Shown here: piece by piece, positions 25,942 through 38,539 of the stretch
Numbering within the stretch: the stretch's first letter is position 1
Layout of the letters: each line of letters opens with the position of its first letter
NCBI GenBank assembly: GCA_002163975.1
Contig: CP019636.1
Span: 3,731,001 to 3,795,000 of the forward strand
Direction: 5' to 3'
Source: Nostocales cyanobacterium HT-58-2
GTDB taxonomy: Bacteria; Cyanobacteriota; Cyanobacteriia; Cyanobacteriales; Nostocaceae
Length of the DNA: 64,000 nt
Position numbers and translations under genes: made by a program
The notes under the pieces: generated by a model
What the model saw: only the letters and a program-made list of their open reading frames with translations
Database searches by the model: none
Told to the model about the DNA's origin: nothing

Positions 25942-26241
25942 ATGTCAGCCGGAATGCTTTGCAAACACACACTTGATGCAGGGTTTGGTCAGTTCCTTAA
26001 TATCTTGAATCATGTCTGTTTTAAGCGAGGTGCCTACTTCGCCAAGGTGGATGCTAATGGAACTAGTCAAACTTGTCCAAGATGTCAAACACATACAGGC
26101 AAAAAAGAGCTCTCTGAGCGCGTGCACAAGTGTCCTGAGTGTGGGTATGAAACCAATCGAGATGTAGCAGCCGCGCAAGTTGTGCGGCAACGTGGTTATA
26201 CAGCGGTGGGGCACATCGCAGTGAATTTTGGGGAGGGCTAG
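25942..26241 (+). pseudogene. C-terminal remnant of TnpB (IS200/IS605-type OrfB)
   Basis: About 99 codons remain of a ~400-aa protein. The visible part has KHTLDAGFGQFLNIL, HVCFKRGAYFAKVDANGTSQTCPRC and KCPECGYETNRDVAAAQVV, the zinc-ribbon region (two C-x2-C pairs) plus the last RuvC Asp motif (NRDVAAA). The RuvC I and II regions and the whole N-terminus are gone. The transposon right end with its hairpin survives just downstream (26272-26293). The encoded fragment cannot act as a nuclease. Confidence 0.85.
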
Positions 26242-26271
26242 CTACATGGGTAGTCCCAATGAACCAAGAAT

Positions 26272-26293
26272 CCCCGCGCCTTTAGGCGCGGGG
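26272..26293 (+). mobile_element. IS200/IS605-type right-end hairpin
   Basis: CCCCGCGCC-TTTA-GGCGCGGGG forms a 9-bp stem with a 4-nt loop 30 bp after the TnpB remnant. This position and shape are typical of IS605-family right ends, and the same region gives rise to the guide (omega) RNA in intact TnpB loci. No left end or transposase gene was found. Confidence 0.75.
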
Positions 26294-26718
26294 AGTTGTC
26301 AAGCATCAATTATGCTTATCTTTTATTGCTGATGTACCAGCAACAGCGTTTATTTGTGTCTATCTGTTCAGTATGAGTCTCAATTTCTGCCATAAAAGCA
26401 GTAGTGTAGGACAATTTTCCTGTTTGGACAATAAGTGAGAAGATAAGTGAAATCTAAATTAAAAGTATAGAAAAACTAACTTCGTCCTTAACGTATCAAT
26501 ATTCCCTGGTCAATAACTTTGTGAAGGTAAAAACTTAATCTTAGCTAAAAAATTTTCTTTGTAAATATTTTCTGTCTCTCAAAAAACAATGTGTACAACA
26601 CTTATTTGGTAAACCTTTCTTTTTGAAAGATTTTACACAAAATATACGAAATGAACCAACTTGTGTAAGCTGGTCCTTTTATCTATGCGTTATTTATGCG
26701 GCTAAAAAGAAGGTAGCA
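26294..26718. other. AT-rich intergenic stretch upstream of the multicopper oxidase
   Basis: No gene, hairpin or repeat recognised. A frame from TTG 26623 is continuous with the oxidase but reads through unrelated sequence before the Tat signal. Confidence 0.5.
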
Positions 26719-28461
26719 ATGTTAACAAGAAGGCAATTGATCATGGCAACTGCGGGGGCAGGAGCAGCATTTGTCGGTTCTGCAATGTTTAAGGCAAATA
26801 GAACTAATGCAAACTCCCCACTACTAACGAAATTTACCGAGCCTCTGCCTACCCCGTTCGCAGGTCCGCCACCCACCACCCTGACGATTACAAAGAGTTC
26901 ATACTCATTCCACAGTAATCTAGGAGCAGGAACCACTTTGGGCTACGGCGGTCTTCCATTTCTCGGTCCTACCATCGAGGCTACGAGGGGCGAGTCGGTT
27001 AGCATCAACGTGGTCAATAACATCGTTGGAGAACATCCGTTGCTAGGGGCAATTGACACCCACTTGCACGGTGTACTGGAGTCTGACAAGACTAGTCCGC
27101 GAGTAGCAGTGCACTTACATGGTAGTAACGCTGAAGAACAAAGCGACGGTTACCCATCGGACACGTTTGTGCCAGGGCAATCTCGAGTTTACAACTTTAA
27201 CAACAATCAAGAAGCAGCAACGCTATGGTACCACGACCATGCGCTGGGAATCACTGGCTTAAATGTGTTAGCTGGGCTCGCTGGGTTTTACCTACTTAGG
27301 GATGTAGATGATCCTGTAGGTGGCAATGGGCCACTTGGGCTCCCGGCTGGAGCCCCCTATGAAGTGCCTTTGGTGCTGCAAGATCGTGATCTTAACGCTG
27401 ATGGCTCGGTGTCCCACCCCAACCAGCCGCCATGGGTCATAGAGTATGTTGCTGGCATTGCTACTGTTAATGGCAAGGTGTGGCCAAACCTCAATGTAGA
27501 TCGTACCCTATATCGATTCCGCATCGTCAACGGTTCAAGCGCCCGATTCTACAACCTCAAGCTCTCATCCAAGCAGCCAATTATTCAAATCGGTACTGAT
27601 CAGGGGATGCTCAACGCTCCGGTGTATTTGTCTAGTCTTTTGCTCGCTCCCGGCGAGCGGGCAGATGTGCTGATTGACTTCTCCAACAGCCTGCCGGGAG
27701 ACAAGATCGTCTTGGAAAATAACGCTATTTCACCGTATCCATATGGGAGAGCTAACTCACTTTTAAATAATCCCCTACTGTCCGAAATGATGCAGTTCAC
27801 AGTGAACGCGGGTGCTGCTACCCCCAAGCCAGTTCCGCAAATCTTGCGACTGCATAAACCACTTATAAAGCCGATTGCTGTTGAGCCGATGCGGCAACGA
27901 TTTTTGACATTGGTGGAACTTGCTCCAGTCCCAATGGAGTCGCCAGTTGTATTGCTGCTGAACTATGTCTACTGGGATGAGGCGCTCCAAAACCGGGATC
28001 TTATGGAGCGCCCGAAGGTGGACACTGTGGAGCAATGGAATATCATTAACCTTCAACCAGTCGCCCACCCAATGCACTTGCATTTGGTCCCATTCCAGAT
28101 TCTCAACCGACAAAAGATCAATGGAACCCAGTATTTGAAGGCATACTTTGCCACCGGTCCTCGCACGGTTATCACACATCATGCAGTGGGTGGCTCAACA
28201 GTGCCTGGTGGGTATCCACCTCCTGATCCCACTCCCTTTGCGATCGGTCCAGCAACACCGCCTGCACCAAACGAGTCTGGATGGAAGGATACAGTAGTAC
28301 TTAACCCGTATGAGGTTATCCGCCTCATAGTCCCTTTTGGTGCTCAAGCCGCAGAAAATCTGCCTTTTGGCAACTCGTTCACTGGAACCTACGTATGGCA
28401 CTGCCACATGCTTGGACATGAGGATAATGAGATGATGTTGCCCTTTGAGGTAGTGTTGTAG
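26719..28461 (+). CDS. Tat-exported multicopper oxidase (CotA/bilirubin-oxidase-like)
   Basis: About 580 aa from ATG 26719, with AAGG 7 bp upstream. It starts MLTRRQLIMATAGAGAAF, a twin-arginine-type signal. The four copper-binding motifs of multicopper oxidases are present: HLHG and WYHDHALG in the first cupredoxin domain, then HPMHLHLV and a C-terminal WHCHMLGHEDNEMM. This last motif holds the HCH and the Met axial ligand of the type 1 site. It would oxidise phenols, bilirubin-like compounds or metal ions (Mn2+, Cu+) with reduction of O2 in the periplasm. The insert HGVLESDKTSPRVAVHLHGS resembles CotA-type enzymes. It is monocistronic as far as visible. Confidence 0.93.
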   Translation: MLTRRQLIMATAGAGAAFVGSAMFKANRTNANSPLLTKFTEPLPTPFAGPPPTTLTITKSSYSFHSNLGAGTTLGYGGLPFLGPTIEATRGESVSINVVNNIVGEHPLLGAIDTHLHGVLESDKTSPRVAVHLHGSNAEEQSDGYPSDTFVPGQSRVYNFNNNQEAATLWYHDHALGITGLNVLAGLAGFYLLRDVDDPVGGNGPLGLPAGAPYEVPLVLQDRDLNADGSVSHPNQPPWVIEYVAGIATVNGKVWPNLNVDRTLYRFRIVNGSSARFYNLKLSSKQPIIQIGTDQGMLNAPVYLSSLLLAPGERADVLIDFSNSLPGDKIVLENNAISPYPYGRANSLLNNPLLSEMMQFTVNAGAATPKPVPQILRLHKPLIKPIAVEPMRQRFLTLVELAPVPMESPVVLLLNYVYWDEALQNRDLMERPKVDTVEQWNIINLQPVAHPMHLHLVPFQILNRQKINGTQYLKAYFATGPRTVITHHAVGGSTVPGGYPPPDPTPFAIGPATPPAPNESGWKDTVVLNPYEVIRLIVPFGAQAAENLPFGNSFTGTYVWHCHMLGHEDNEMMLPFEVVL

Positions 28462-28745
28462 TTCCTACCAAAAGCAGGTCAGAGCCACAAAAATCATTAA
28501 ATATTTGGTGTTCCATCGTTGCAGAATGAATTACGGAAAAAGGGAGGGGCACCACTCCATTATTCAGGTAATGTGATTCAAAAACTGGCGTTAGCAGAGC
28601 GGGATGTTAGGGCTTCGCATTGACAAAAATGTAGTTTTTCTTACTGCATTTACCAGAATCTTTACAGATGTGACTAGATGCACAGTAGGAACAATTTATC
28701 TCTGTATTTTGCAACGCCAAATATTTAGTTTTCAAGGTAATTATT

Positions 28746-29840
28746 ATGACAACAGTTTCTGCTCAAGCTTTTAGTATTGATGGTTCAATTTCTCTCAGTT
28801 TCGCTACAGATCAACTTGCTTCGATAGTTACTGAGAGTGAACCTAATAACTCTTTTGCTACTAGACAATTTCTACCATTTGGTACAAGTACTGTAGATGG
28901 AGAACTGAGCAGTGGTGACCTTGACTTTTTAACCTTCTCAGGTCTTGCTCCTGGAAGTTTATTTACCGTACAGGTCAATTCACAGTCATTTGATCCACTT
29001 CTGGGATGGCTTGATGATTCTGGTAATATTCAGGCGATAAATGATGATCAATCTGATAATAATGTTTTACCTACACTAACTGGAATTATACCAGAGAGTG
29101 GAAGTTTAAACTTGGCAGTGTCTGTCACCAGGGATATTGAGCTTACAGGTGAGCACTTTCAATCTGGTGCCTATACACTGTCATTAGAGGAATTTCTTCT
29201 TCCCACACCCTCTATTAATTCGACGTTCATCAACGGTGACTTTGAAACTGGCGATTGGACTGGATGGACAACACTAGGCTCTACCAGTCTTGAGACGGCA
29301 GTGTTTGGTAGTGGTCCAACCAAGGGAACTTTTCAATCTTTATTGTCAACTGGTGGTGCCAAATTTGATGACTCAATTCTAGAAAAATTCCTGGGGTTAA
29401 ATGCTGAGAGCCTAAATAATCTTGGCAAGGGAAATGCGACTGGAGGCTCCGCTATTCAACAAACATTTACAGCCAAAGCTGGAGACATTTTGACTTTCGA
29501 TTGGAACTTGCTCACAAATGAGGTATTACCACCAGTCAGCTATCCTGATTTCGCCTTTGTTTCGATCAATTCCCAGTCAGATGACTCAATCAGTTTCCTG
29601 TCAGAACTAGCTGATGCGAGTACTGCAACATCGACCATTTCCTCAACACAGTTTTTCGGAGAGACTAACTTTCACACTTTTTCCTTCACGATACCGACTA
29701 CGGGAATATACACTTTGGGAGTTGGAGTGACAGATGTAGGGGATACTACTATCAATTCTGGATTATTGGTTGATAATATTACACTCAATTCTGTAGATGT
29801 ATTGCCATTTGGTACTGAAGCAAACACATATTATTTTTGA
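28746..29840 (+). CDS. Secreted-type protein with PPC-like domain and C-terminal beta-sandwich
   Basis: A 364-aa protein. It begins MTTVSAQAFSIDGSISLSF without a clear signal peptide. Residues about 33-140 (ESEPNNSFATRQF, then LDFLTFSGLAPGSLFTVQV and NDDQSDNNVLPTLTGI) look like a bacterial pre-peptidase C-terminal (PPC) domain. Residues about 155-350 start FINGDFETGDWTGWTTLG, typical of carbohydrate-binding-like jelly-roll domains. The protein ends FGTEANTYYF without a PEP-CTERM tail. Many D and N residues suggest calcium binding. A surface or extracellular role is likely but the specific function is unknown. Confidence 0.7.
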   Translation: MTTVSAQAFSIDGSISLSFATDQLASIVTESEPNNSFATRQFLPFGTSTVDGELSSGDLDFLTFSGLAPGSLFTVQVNSQSFDPLLGWLDDSGNIQAINDDQSDNNVLPTLTGIIPESGSLNLAVSVTRDIELTGEHFQSGAYTLSLEEFLLPTPSINSTFINGDFETGDWTGWTTLGSTSLETAVFGSGPTKGTFQSLLSTGGAKFDDSILEKFLGLNAESLNNLGKGNATGGSAIQQTFTAKAGDILTFDWNLLTNEVLPPVSYPDFAFVSINSQSDDSISFLSELADASTATSTISSTQFFGETNFHTFSFTIPTTGIYTLGVGVTDVGDTTINSGLLVDNITLNSVDVLPFGTEANTYYF

Positions 29841-29988
29841 GATATTCACGGGACTTGGCTTTTAGCCGTGAAGAATAATTTAATATGCCGCAAACCTATA
29901 TAGATAGACGTTTCCAACGAAGTGGCATTTTGAACCACTTATCTCGGCTCAATTCCTATTTTCCAAAACCTACGCAGTATTGTGAGCC

Positions 29989-30306
29989 TCATTTGTCTTC
30001 CTGATATTGGAGGGAGTTGAAGGTTTTCTGCTTTTTTCTTGAAGATTGTATCTGTTTTAGCCTCTGTGCCGAACTAAGACTCCACACACCAAAAGCGAAA
30101 ACTCCTATAGTGAAAGATGGTTCAGGGATAGAGTTAATATGACGAAACTGGATTGGCGTGGCGACAAGCAAATTACCTTTAGCATCAAAAATTTGATCGA
30201 ATGCATCCACGCCGTTTTCAAATATAGCTACGTTGGAGGCGCGAAATTGCCAGTTGGGAGAAACAGCGATCAGCAAGAACGAGCAAGTGTGAATTGGCGC
30301 TTTCAA
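29989..30306 (-). pseudogene. C-terminal remnant of a PEP-CTERM sorted protein
   Basis: The reverse-strand frame encodes about 105 residues, of which about 80 lie outside the flanking repeat. It ends with a classical PEP-CTERM signal: SIPEPSFTIGVFAFGVWSLS followed by a basic tail (RLKQIQSSRKKQK). This signal directs exosortase-dependent sorting. The upstream part (NVAIFENGVDAFDQIFDAKGNL) is the end of a mature domain. The frame runs into the 153-bp inverted repeat at 30233, so its 5' part has been lost by insertion or rearrangement there. Confidence 0.75.
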
Positions 30307-30385
30307 ACCACGGATGCGTTCAGAAAGATGGAGCGCTTATACCCAACTGTCTGACAAGCGCAAAGTTGCTTTGGTGGACTACTAG
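30233..30385 (+). mobile_element. IS630-family transposase 3' fragment, left copy
   Basis: Translating two frames gives REIASWEKQRSA and then, after a frame change, ERASVNWRFQTTDAFRKMER followed by LYPTV and a stop. This matches the end of cyanobacterial IS630-type DDE transposases (REI-x-AWE-x-QRN...VNW-x-F-x-T-x-DAR-x-KL-x-RLYP). The fragment ends GTGGACTACTAG, plausibly the element's terminal repeat next to a TA target. The 3' end points toward rph. Confidence 0.65.
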
Positions 30386-30407
30386 CTTTCATCTTTTATT
30401 TAGCTCC

Positions 30408-33131
<2,724 letters not shown>

Positions 33132-33284
33132 CTAGTAGTCCACCAAAGCAACTTTGCGCTTGTCAGACAGTTGGGTATAAGCGCTCCATCTTTCTTGGCG
33201 CATCCGTGGTTTGAAAGCGCCAATTCACACTTGCTCGTTCTTGCCGATCGCTGTTTCTCCCAACTGGCAATTTCGCGCCTCCAA
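33132..33284 (-). mobile_element. IS630-family transposase 3' fragment, right (inverted) copy
   Basis: Reverse complement of the left copy, with the same frameshifted transposase tail and the same two boundaries. Identical decay in both copies suggests one was copied from the other, or that both are ends of a non-autonomous derivative. Confidence 0.65.
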
Positions 33285-33310
33285 AGTTGAGCGCTCACCA
33301 ATCCGTCTCT

Positions 33311-33596
33311 CTAAACACGGAACTCAGAGAGATATTGCTCCAAAACGATGAACTGAGCCAAGTTGAGACTGTAGTAAATCCAGCGTCCTTCCTGACGAGA
33401 GTAAACTAAACCCGCTTCCTTGAGGGTTTTGAGGTGGAAAGACAATTTTGACTGGGTTATCCCCAAAGTATTGCTCAAGTCACACACACATCTCTTGCTT
33501 CTGTAGCAGTTCCAAGACCTTAACACGTAAGGGATCAGAAAGGGCATGAAAGCCATGAACGATAGTATCAGGAGTGAGTGTATAGATAAAAGCCAT
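33311..33596 (-). pseudogene. arsR: arsR-type repressor, copy 1, frameshifted in a TG tract
   Basis: From ATG at 33594-33596 the frame reads MAFIYTLTPDTIVHGFHALS and continues DPLRVKVLELLQKQEMCV, then hits TGA. The +1 or -1 frame continues CDLSNTLGITQSKLSFHLKT and ends LAQFIVLEQYLSEFRV. Together these make a full ~95-aa ArsR winged helix, with a CVCDL metal-site region at the junction. The tract is ATGTGTGTGTGAC (five TG); six TG units would restore ELCVCDL-type coding. It would act as an arsenite-sensing repressor of the ars genes if intact. Confidence 0.8.
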
Positions 33597-34131
33597 CAAG
33601 ATTTCTTGAATTATCTATTCATATTAACTATATTAGATTTAATTTCGATTGATTTCATTTCGGATGTAAGGTAACAGTCTTAACTATAGTTAGTCTGAAC
33701 CGAGCAATTATCATCAGAATTATTGAAAAACATATAATCGACAGGCGTTCAGAGCCGCATTATTGAAGTCCCGTCCTTTAAGACGAGCGTTGTGGGCGGG
33801 GTTTAAATCCTTATCCAAAAACTACTCCGTTCCCCTTCGGGTGACGCTCCTGACGTCGCTACCGCTGCGCTAACGCAGTCGCCTGCGGAGGGAAACCCTC
33901 CTGCAGCGCTGTCTCACCTGTTCTCTGTTCCCTATTGCCTTTTAAAATACCATAACCAATTTCACATCACTTAAAGGATACTGGCGTAATTTTCCAAGAT
34001 TAAACTTACAAAGGGATTGCTTGGTTATTTGGACTGGGAATTTTGCTCCACTGAGTTTAGCACCAAAGAAGACCGCTCGACTTCAGTCAATACTGTATGA
34101 TAAACATGAGAAGATAATTCAAGAAAACTTG
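33597..34131. other. Intergenic stretch with repeat debris between the two arsR copies
   Basis: Two pieces stand out. At about 33769-33799, CCCGTCCTTTAAGACGAG followed by GCGGGG looks like a degraded IS605-type right end. At about 33829-33918 lie GC-rich interspersed repeats of the kind common in Nostocales (CTTCGGGTGACGC, CGCTGCGCTAACGCAGTC, GGAGGGAAACCCTCC). No gene is recognised; a frame starting at 34021 runs into the second arsR copy. Confidence 0.5.
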
Positions 34132-34403
34132 ATGGGTTTTCTCCTCACTCTCTCTTTCACAAGAGTTACTGGCTTTTATGCTCTTTCTGAGCCATTGTGG
34201 CTTCAGGTTTTGGAACTGCCACTCAAGCAAGAGATGTGTGTGACTTGAGCAATACTTTAGGGGTTACTCAATCGAAACTGTCTTTTCACCTGAAAACTCT
34301 GAAAGAAGCTGGCTTAGTCCGCCTACGTCAAAAAGTACGCTGGATTTACAACAGCCTTGATTTGGCTCAATTTGCCGTCCTAGAGCAATATTTAGTGGAA
34401 TAA
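34132..34403 (+). pseudogene. arsR: arsR-type repressor, copy 2, frameshifted at the same TG tract
   Basis: The first frame reads MGFLLTLSFTRVTGFYALSE, then PLWLQVLELPLKQEMCV and a stop. The second frame (open from 34197) carries DLSNTLGVTQSKLSFHLKTL and ends VLEQYLVE. The junction is ATGTGTGTGAC (four TG), two units short of the in-frame version. The N-terminal half also has drifted (PLW for PLR, ELPL for ELLQ). The stop is immediately followed by the ACR3 start, so this was the promoter-proximal gene of the ars operon. Confidence 0.8.
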
Positions 34404-34406
34404 GTG

Positions 34407-35474
34407 ATGACAACCAAAACTATCTCTAAACAACTTTCTTTTCTTGACCGCTTCTTAACCCTATGGATTTTTCTGGCAATGACCGTGGGAGTCGGCTTAG
34501 GCTATTTTCTTCCTGGAGTCGAAGCGTTTATCAATCAGTTTCAGGTGGGGACGACTAATATACCAATTGCTATCGGGTTAATTCTGATGATGTATCCGCC
34601 TCTAGCCAAGGTGCGATACGAGGAGTTAGGAGATGTATTTCGCAACGGGAAAATTCTTGGTCTATCGTTACTTCAAAATTGGATCATCGGACCCGTATTA
34701 ATGTTTGCCCTAGCAATTCTCTTTCTACGTGGTTATCCTGAATACATGACGGGCTTGATTCTAATTGGACTAGCCCGCTGTATTGCAATGGTCGTCGTGT
34801 GGAGTGACCTGGCACGCGGCAACACGGAGTACACTGCTGGATTAGTTGCTTTCAACAGCATCTTTCAAGTCATCTTCTACAGTCCTTATGCGTGGTTCTT
34901 TATTAGCGTGCTGCCTCAGCTGTTTGGGTTACAAGGTAGTGTTATTAACGTGAGCATTGCCGAGATTGCTCAAAGTGTATTCATCTATTTGGGTATTCCC
35001 TTTTTAGCAGGATATTTCACTCGTTACTTTCTAGTGAAGGTGAAAAGCAAGCACTGGTATCATGAGGAATTTATTCCCAAAATTAGCCCTATCACGCTGA
35101 TTGCTCTACTATTTACAATCCTTGTCATGTTCAGCTTGAAAGGGAATTTGATTGTTCAAATTCCCTTCGATGTGGTGAAGATTGCAATCCCGTTAATCGT
35201 CTACTTCATCATGATGTTTTTCATTAGCTTTTATATGGCGTGGCGAATCAAGACTGACTATTCCAGAGCCGCAAGTGTAGCGTTTACAGCAGCAGGAAAT
35301 AATTTTGAGTTGGCGATCGCGGTGGCAATTGCAGTGTTCGGCATTAATTCGGGTGCAGCTTTTGCAGCGGTCGTTGGTCCCCTAGTGGAAGTGCCTGTGC
35401 TAATTAGTTTGGTAAATGTTGCCTTCTGGTTTCAGAAACGTTATTTTGCAGCACCTGAATCGAGAACTTTATAA
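34407..35474 (+). CDS. arsB: ACR3-family arsenite efflux permease
   Basis: About 355 aa with ten hydrophobic segments, no charged domain. The motifs [35 protein letters not shown] and [20 protein letters not shown] are those of the ACR3 (BASS-related) arsenite carriers; the second contains the conserved cysteine of the translocation pathway. It expels arsenite across the inner membrane. The ATG at 34407 follows a GTG at 34404 that directly adjoins the arsR stop. An in-frame downstream pair of arsC and arsH forms the rest of the operon. The gene is commonly named arsB or acr3 in cyanobacteria. Confidence 0.93.
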   Translation: MTTKTISKQLSFLDRFLTLWIFLAMTVGVGLGYFLPGVEAFINQFQVGTTNIPIAIGLILMMYPPLAKVRYEELGDVFRNGKILGLSLLQNWIIGPVLMFALAILFLRGYPEYMTGLILIGLARCIAMVVVWSDLARGNTEYTAGLVAFNSIFQVIFYSPYAWFFISVLPQLFGLQGSVINVSIAEIAQSVFIYLGIPFLAGYFTRYFLVKVKSKHWYHEEFIPKISPITLIALLFTILVMFSLKGNLIVQIPFDVVKIAIPLIVYFIMMFFISFYMAWRIKTDYSRAASVAFTAAGNNFELAIAVAIAVFGINSGAAFAAVVGPLVEVPVLISLVNVAFWFQKRYFAAPESRTL

Positions 35475-35505
35475 ATTTAGTGACATTAAACAGGGGAATG
35501 AAATT

Positions 35506-35898
35506 ATGAAACGTGTGATGTTTGTCTGCAAAAAGAATTCTGCTCGCTCCCAAATGGCGGAAGGCTTTGCCAAAACCCTCGGTAAGGGAAAAATTGAAGT
35601 CATTAGCTCTGGCTTAGAAGCTAGTCAGGTTAGACCAGAGGCGATCGCTGCGATGAAAGAAGTTGGTATTGACATTAACGATCAACACTCTAAACCCCTT
35701 AGCGACTTCAAAGCGGAAGACTTTGATGTGGTGATTTCTCTGTGTGGCTGTGGGGTGAATTTGCCACCGGAGTGGGTTGTGCGGGAAGTTTTTGAAGACT
35801 GGCAGTTAGATGATCCAGCGGAACAACCTGAAATTTTCCCTAGAGTGCGCGATGAAATCAAAGAACGGGTAGCTCAACTCATTGACTCAGTGAATTGA
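35506..35898 (+). CDS. arsC: Arsenate reductase, low-molecular-weight phosphatase-like (cyanobacterial type)
   Basis: About 130 aa from ATG 35506, with AGGGG 10 bp upstream; the longer frame from 35416 overlaps ACR3 and is not preferred. The P-loop C-x5-R is visible as FVCKKNSARSQMAEG, and two further cysteines lie in SLCGCGVNLP. These three cysteines are placed as in the Synechocystis arsenate reductase, which uses glutathione/glutaredoxin. It reduces arsenate to arsenite, the substrate of the ACR3 pump encoded 31 bp upstream. Confidence 0.93.
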   Translation: MKRVMFVCKKNSARSQMAEGFAKTLGKGKIEVISSGLEASQVRPEAIAAMKEVGIDINDQHSKPLSDFKAEDFDVVISLCGCGVNLPPEWVVREVFEDWQLDDPAEQPEIFPRVRDEIKERVAQLIDSVN

Positions 35899-35991
35899 AG
35901 AATTCACACCTGCTAGATAAAGATTGCAACGTTAAGTCAAGTAGCTCTACGTTTACCTGTCCCAACTATTAATCTGTATCCTCATATCTCT

Positions 35992-36651
35992 ATGACAACA
36001 TTTGACCATCCCCCCAGAATTTTGTTTTTATATGGCTCCCTACGTGAGCGTTCTTATAGCCGCCTCTTGGCAGAGGAAGCAGCACGAATCATTGAAGAGT
36101 TTGGGGCAGAGGTGAAGTTTTTCGAGCCACGAGAACTACCAATTTACGGCAGTGTACCTGACACTCACCCAAAAGTGCAGGAGTTACGCGAATTAAGCCT
36201 GTGGTCAGAAGGGCAGGTCTGGTCTAGCCCGGAACTGCATGGTCAGATTTCTGGCATTATGAAAAACCAAATTGATTGGATTCCTCTCTCAATTGGAGCC
36301 GTTCGTCCAACTCAAGGCAAAACTTTGGCTATCATGCAAGTGAGTGGTGGCTCTCAGTCTTTCAATGCCGTCAATACATTGAGAATTCTTGGGCGCTGGA
36401 TGCGGATGTTCACTATTCCCAATCAATCCTCAGTGGCTAAAGCATATCAGGAGTTTAACGAAGACGGCACTATGAAGGATTCCTCCTACCGCAATCGCCT
36501 CGTGGATGTCATGGAAGAACTTTACAAGTTCACCTTGTTGCTACGAGACAAAGTGGACTACCTAACTGATCGATACAGCGAACGTAAGGAGAAAGCAGCA
36601 AAACAAGTGATTGAGATGGCAAACAAAGCCTTGGAAGCTGATCCTATTTAA
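35992..36651 (+). CDS. arsH: ArsH NADPH-dependent FMN reductase (organoarsenical oxidase)
   Basis: A 219-aa flavodoxin-like protein. [20 protein letters not shown] is the ArsH FMN-binding loop; [19 protein letters not shown] and [20 protein letters not shown] are conserved ArsH stretches. Family members reduce FMN, quinones or azo dyes and oxidise trivalent organoarsenicals. It lies 93 bp after arsC and completes the arsenic block arsR(broken)-ACR3-arsC-arsH. Confidence 0.94.
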   Translation: MTTFDHPPRILFLYGSLRERSYSRLLAEEAARIIEEFGAEVKFFEPRELPIYGSVPDTHPKVQELRELSLWSEGQVWSSPELHGQISGIMKNQIDWIPLSIGAVRPTQGKTLAIMQVSGGSQSFNAVNTLRILGRWMRMFTIPNQSSVAKAYQEFNEDGTMKDSSYRNRLVDVMEELYKFTLLLRDKVDYLTDRYSERKEKAAKQVIEMANKALEADPI

Positions 36652-36799
36652 ACATCTACTGAAGTTCTGCCGCGATCAGTTACTCTTATGGTAGCTGACT
36701 ACGCCATTTCTTTGGATCTTAAGAACAATGGTGGCGATCGCACAGTTTTTCTTGGAATGGCTATTTCGTCCTTTAATTACAATTCATACCCTTCCCTTG

Positions 36800-38539
36800 T
36801 TATGCAGGATAAATTCGCAAGCGTCGGTTAGGTTCTTCCCCAAAGCTGTGAGATTTGAGGTTGTAGCGTTCAACAAGCTCATGTTGCATTGCACGCACTT
36901 TGGAAGAACGGGGAAGCAATTCTGCCGGCTGTCCCTTGGGAATAACAATCTCTTCCACAGCAAGTCTAGCTTCTTCTAAAGCGTCAATCTCATCTTCGCT
37001 TCCACCTCGCACCGAGTGGCTATGTTCTTTGTCATCGTTTGTGCTAGGTTCCTCCATACCCAACACTTGCTGCAAAGTCCGGGTAATTTGCGGGATGGTG
37101 TTTGCCTTCATCGTGTAAATGGGCACTTGATGATCTTGTGCCATACGCTGTAAGTTGGAGTGTTTTCTCGCGTGCGATCGCAGTGCCAAAATTGCATCAG
37201 CATTACCAATATCTTTTATCAACGCGACTGGCAAGTTTCGTTCGCGAATAACCGTTTCTAACTGGTAGCGACTGATACCATAGGGGTATAAGTAGCATGG
37301 CTCCTGTTTGTTATAGAAACTAGAAGCGTCATTAAACTGTAGAGTCTGCTCTGAGGATTGATCTATCGAGTACCTATGAGAGCGTTGGACTTCGAGTGAT
37401 CGCTCCAACTGCTCTCCAAAGATTCTCTCCTGGTCTTGCGCTTGAGAAAAGGGTAATATCTTCCCATTTCTAAGCCGTTCTTTTGATGGTTGAGAAGAGT
37501 GAGCAGATACACCAGAAGCTGCTGTTCGAGTGGGGATATTAGGTAATTCACGTGCGATCATGACCTGACCATTATCATCAATAGTTCTTACTTCTGGGTT
37601 AGGCTGATGCCCTCTTAGGAGACTATCTATCGTATCAGCGACACTTGCGTGTACTACCCAACGTTGCCGTTCTAACATCTCCACAGCAATGTCAAAAGTA
37701 GGCGGAGCTTTGCGTTCTAAAACTGTCTTTTGAGTGCGTCGCCGTCTGGCTTCTTCATCACCTAGTGTTACAGATTGAATCCCACCAACTAAATCAGACA
37801 GTGTTGGGTTTTTAATCAGGTTTTCAATTTCGTTACCATGAGCAGTGCCTACGAGTTGCACGCCACGTTCAGCAATGGTACGGGCAGCGACAGCTTCCAA
37901 TTCTGTGCCAATTTCATCAATTACGATGACTTCTGGCATATGGTTTTCCACTGCCTCAATCATGACCTGATGCTGAAGTTCTGGACGAGCGACTTGCATT
38001 CGCCGTGCGCGACCAATTGCTGGATGAGGAACATCCCCATCGCCAGCGATCTCATTAGAGGTATCGATAATAACCACACGCTTATTGAAATCATCCGCCA
38101 AAACGCGAGCAATTTCACGCAAAGTCGTGGTTTTACCCACACCAGGGCGACCTAACATCAGAATTGATTGACCGCTTTCTACTAAGTCGCGGATCATGTG
38201 AATCGTGCCGTAGACTGCTCGACCGACACGACAGGTCAAACCAATAATCTCAGCTGTCCGGTTTCGGATGGCGCTAATGCGGTGTAGAGTTTGTTCAATC
38301 CCTGCACGATTATCTCCGCCAAACTGTCCTACCCGTTGGATGCAATAGTTTAGCTGTTCGTGGCTCACTGTTGTTTGGGAAAGATACTCGGCTTGATTTG
38401 GAAAGCGTGCTTCTGGAAGGCGTCCCAAATCTAAGACGACTTCAATTAAATCGTTGCGCTGTGGATGCTGTTCTAAAATCTGTTTAATTTCTGGTGGCAA
38501 AATTTCCAGCAGTTGTTGGAGATCATCTGTGATTTGCAT
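36800..38539 (-). CDS. Ycf45-like AAA ATPase with R3H domain
   Basis: About 579 aa from ATG 38537-38539 (MQITDDLQQLLEILPPEIKQ). A 35-codon upstream extension lacks family character. Residues about 130-310 are an AAA/SpoIIIAA-type ATPase: Walker A GRPGVGKTTTLREIA, Walker B VIVIDEIGTELEA and the intervening IIDTSNEIAGDGD. A KH/R3H-type nucleic-acid-binding C-terminus follows (LVERYNLKSHSFGEEPNRRL). Plastid Ycf45 and its cyanobacterial homologues share this layout. Function is not established; binding of single-stranded nucleic acid is inferred from R3H. Confidence 0.88.
   Translation of the reverse strand: MQITDDLQQLLEILPPEIKQILEQHPQRNDLIEVVLDLGRLPEARFPNQAEYLSQTTVSHEQLNYCIQRVGQFGGDNRAGIEQTLHRISAIRNRTAEIIGLTCRVGRAVYGTIHMIRDLVESGQSILMLGRPGVGKTTTLREIARVLADDFNKRVVIIDTSNEIAGDGDVPHPAIGRARRMQVARPELQHQVMIEAVENHMPEVIVIDEIGTELEAVAARTIAERGVQLVGTAHGNEIENLIKNPTLSDLVGGIQSVTLGDEEARRRRTQKTVLERKAPPTFDIAVEMLERQRWVVHASVADTIDSLLRGHQPNPEVRTIDDNGQVMIARELPNIPTRTAASGVSAHSSQPSKERLRNGKILPFSQAQDQERIFGEQLERSLEVQRSHRYSIDQSSEQTLQFNDASSFYNKQEPCYLYPYGISRYQLETVIRERNLPVALIKDIGNADAILALRSHARKHSNLQRMAQDHQVPIYTMKANTIPQITRTLQQVLGMEEPSTNDDKEHSHSVRGGSEDEIDALEEARLAVEEIVIPKGQPAELLPRSSKVRAMQHELVERYNLKSHSFGEEPNRRLRIYPA

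Noticed and set aside
30139-30354. Plus-strand ORF of 71 codons taken as a gene
   Set aside because: Its first half is antisense to the PEP-CTERM remnant and its second half is the IS630 transposase tail, so it is a chance fusion of two remnants.
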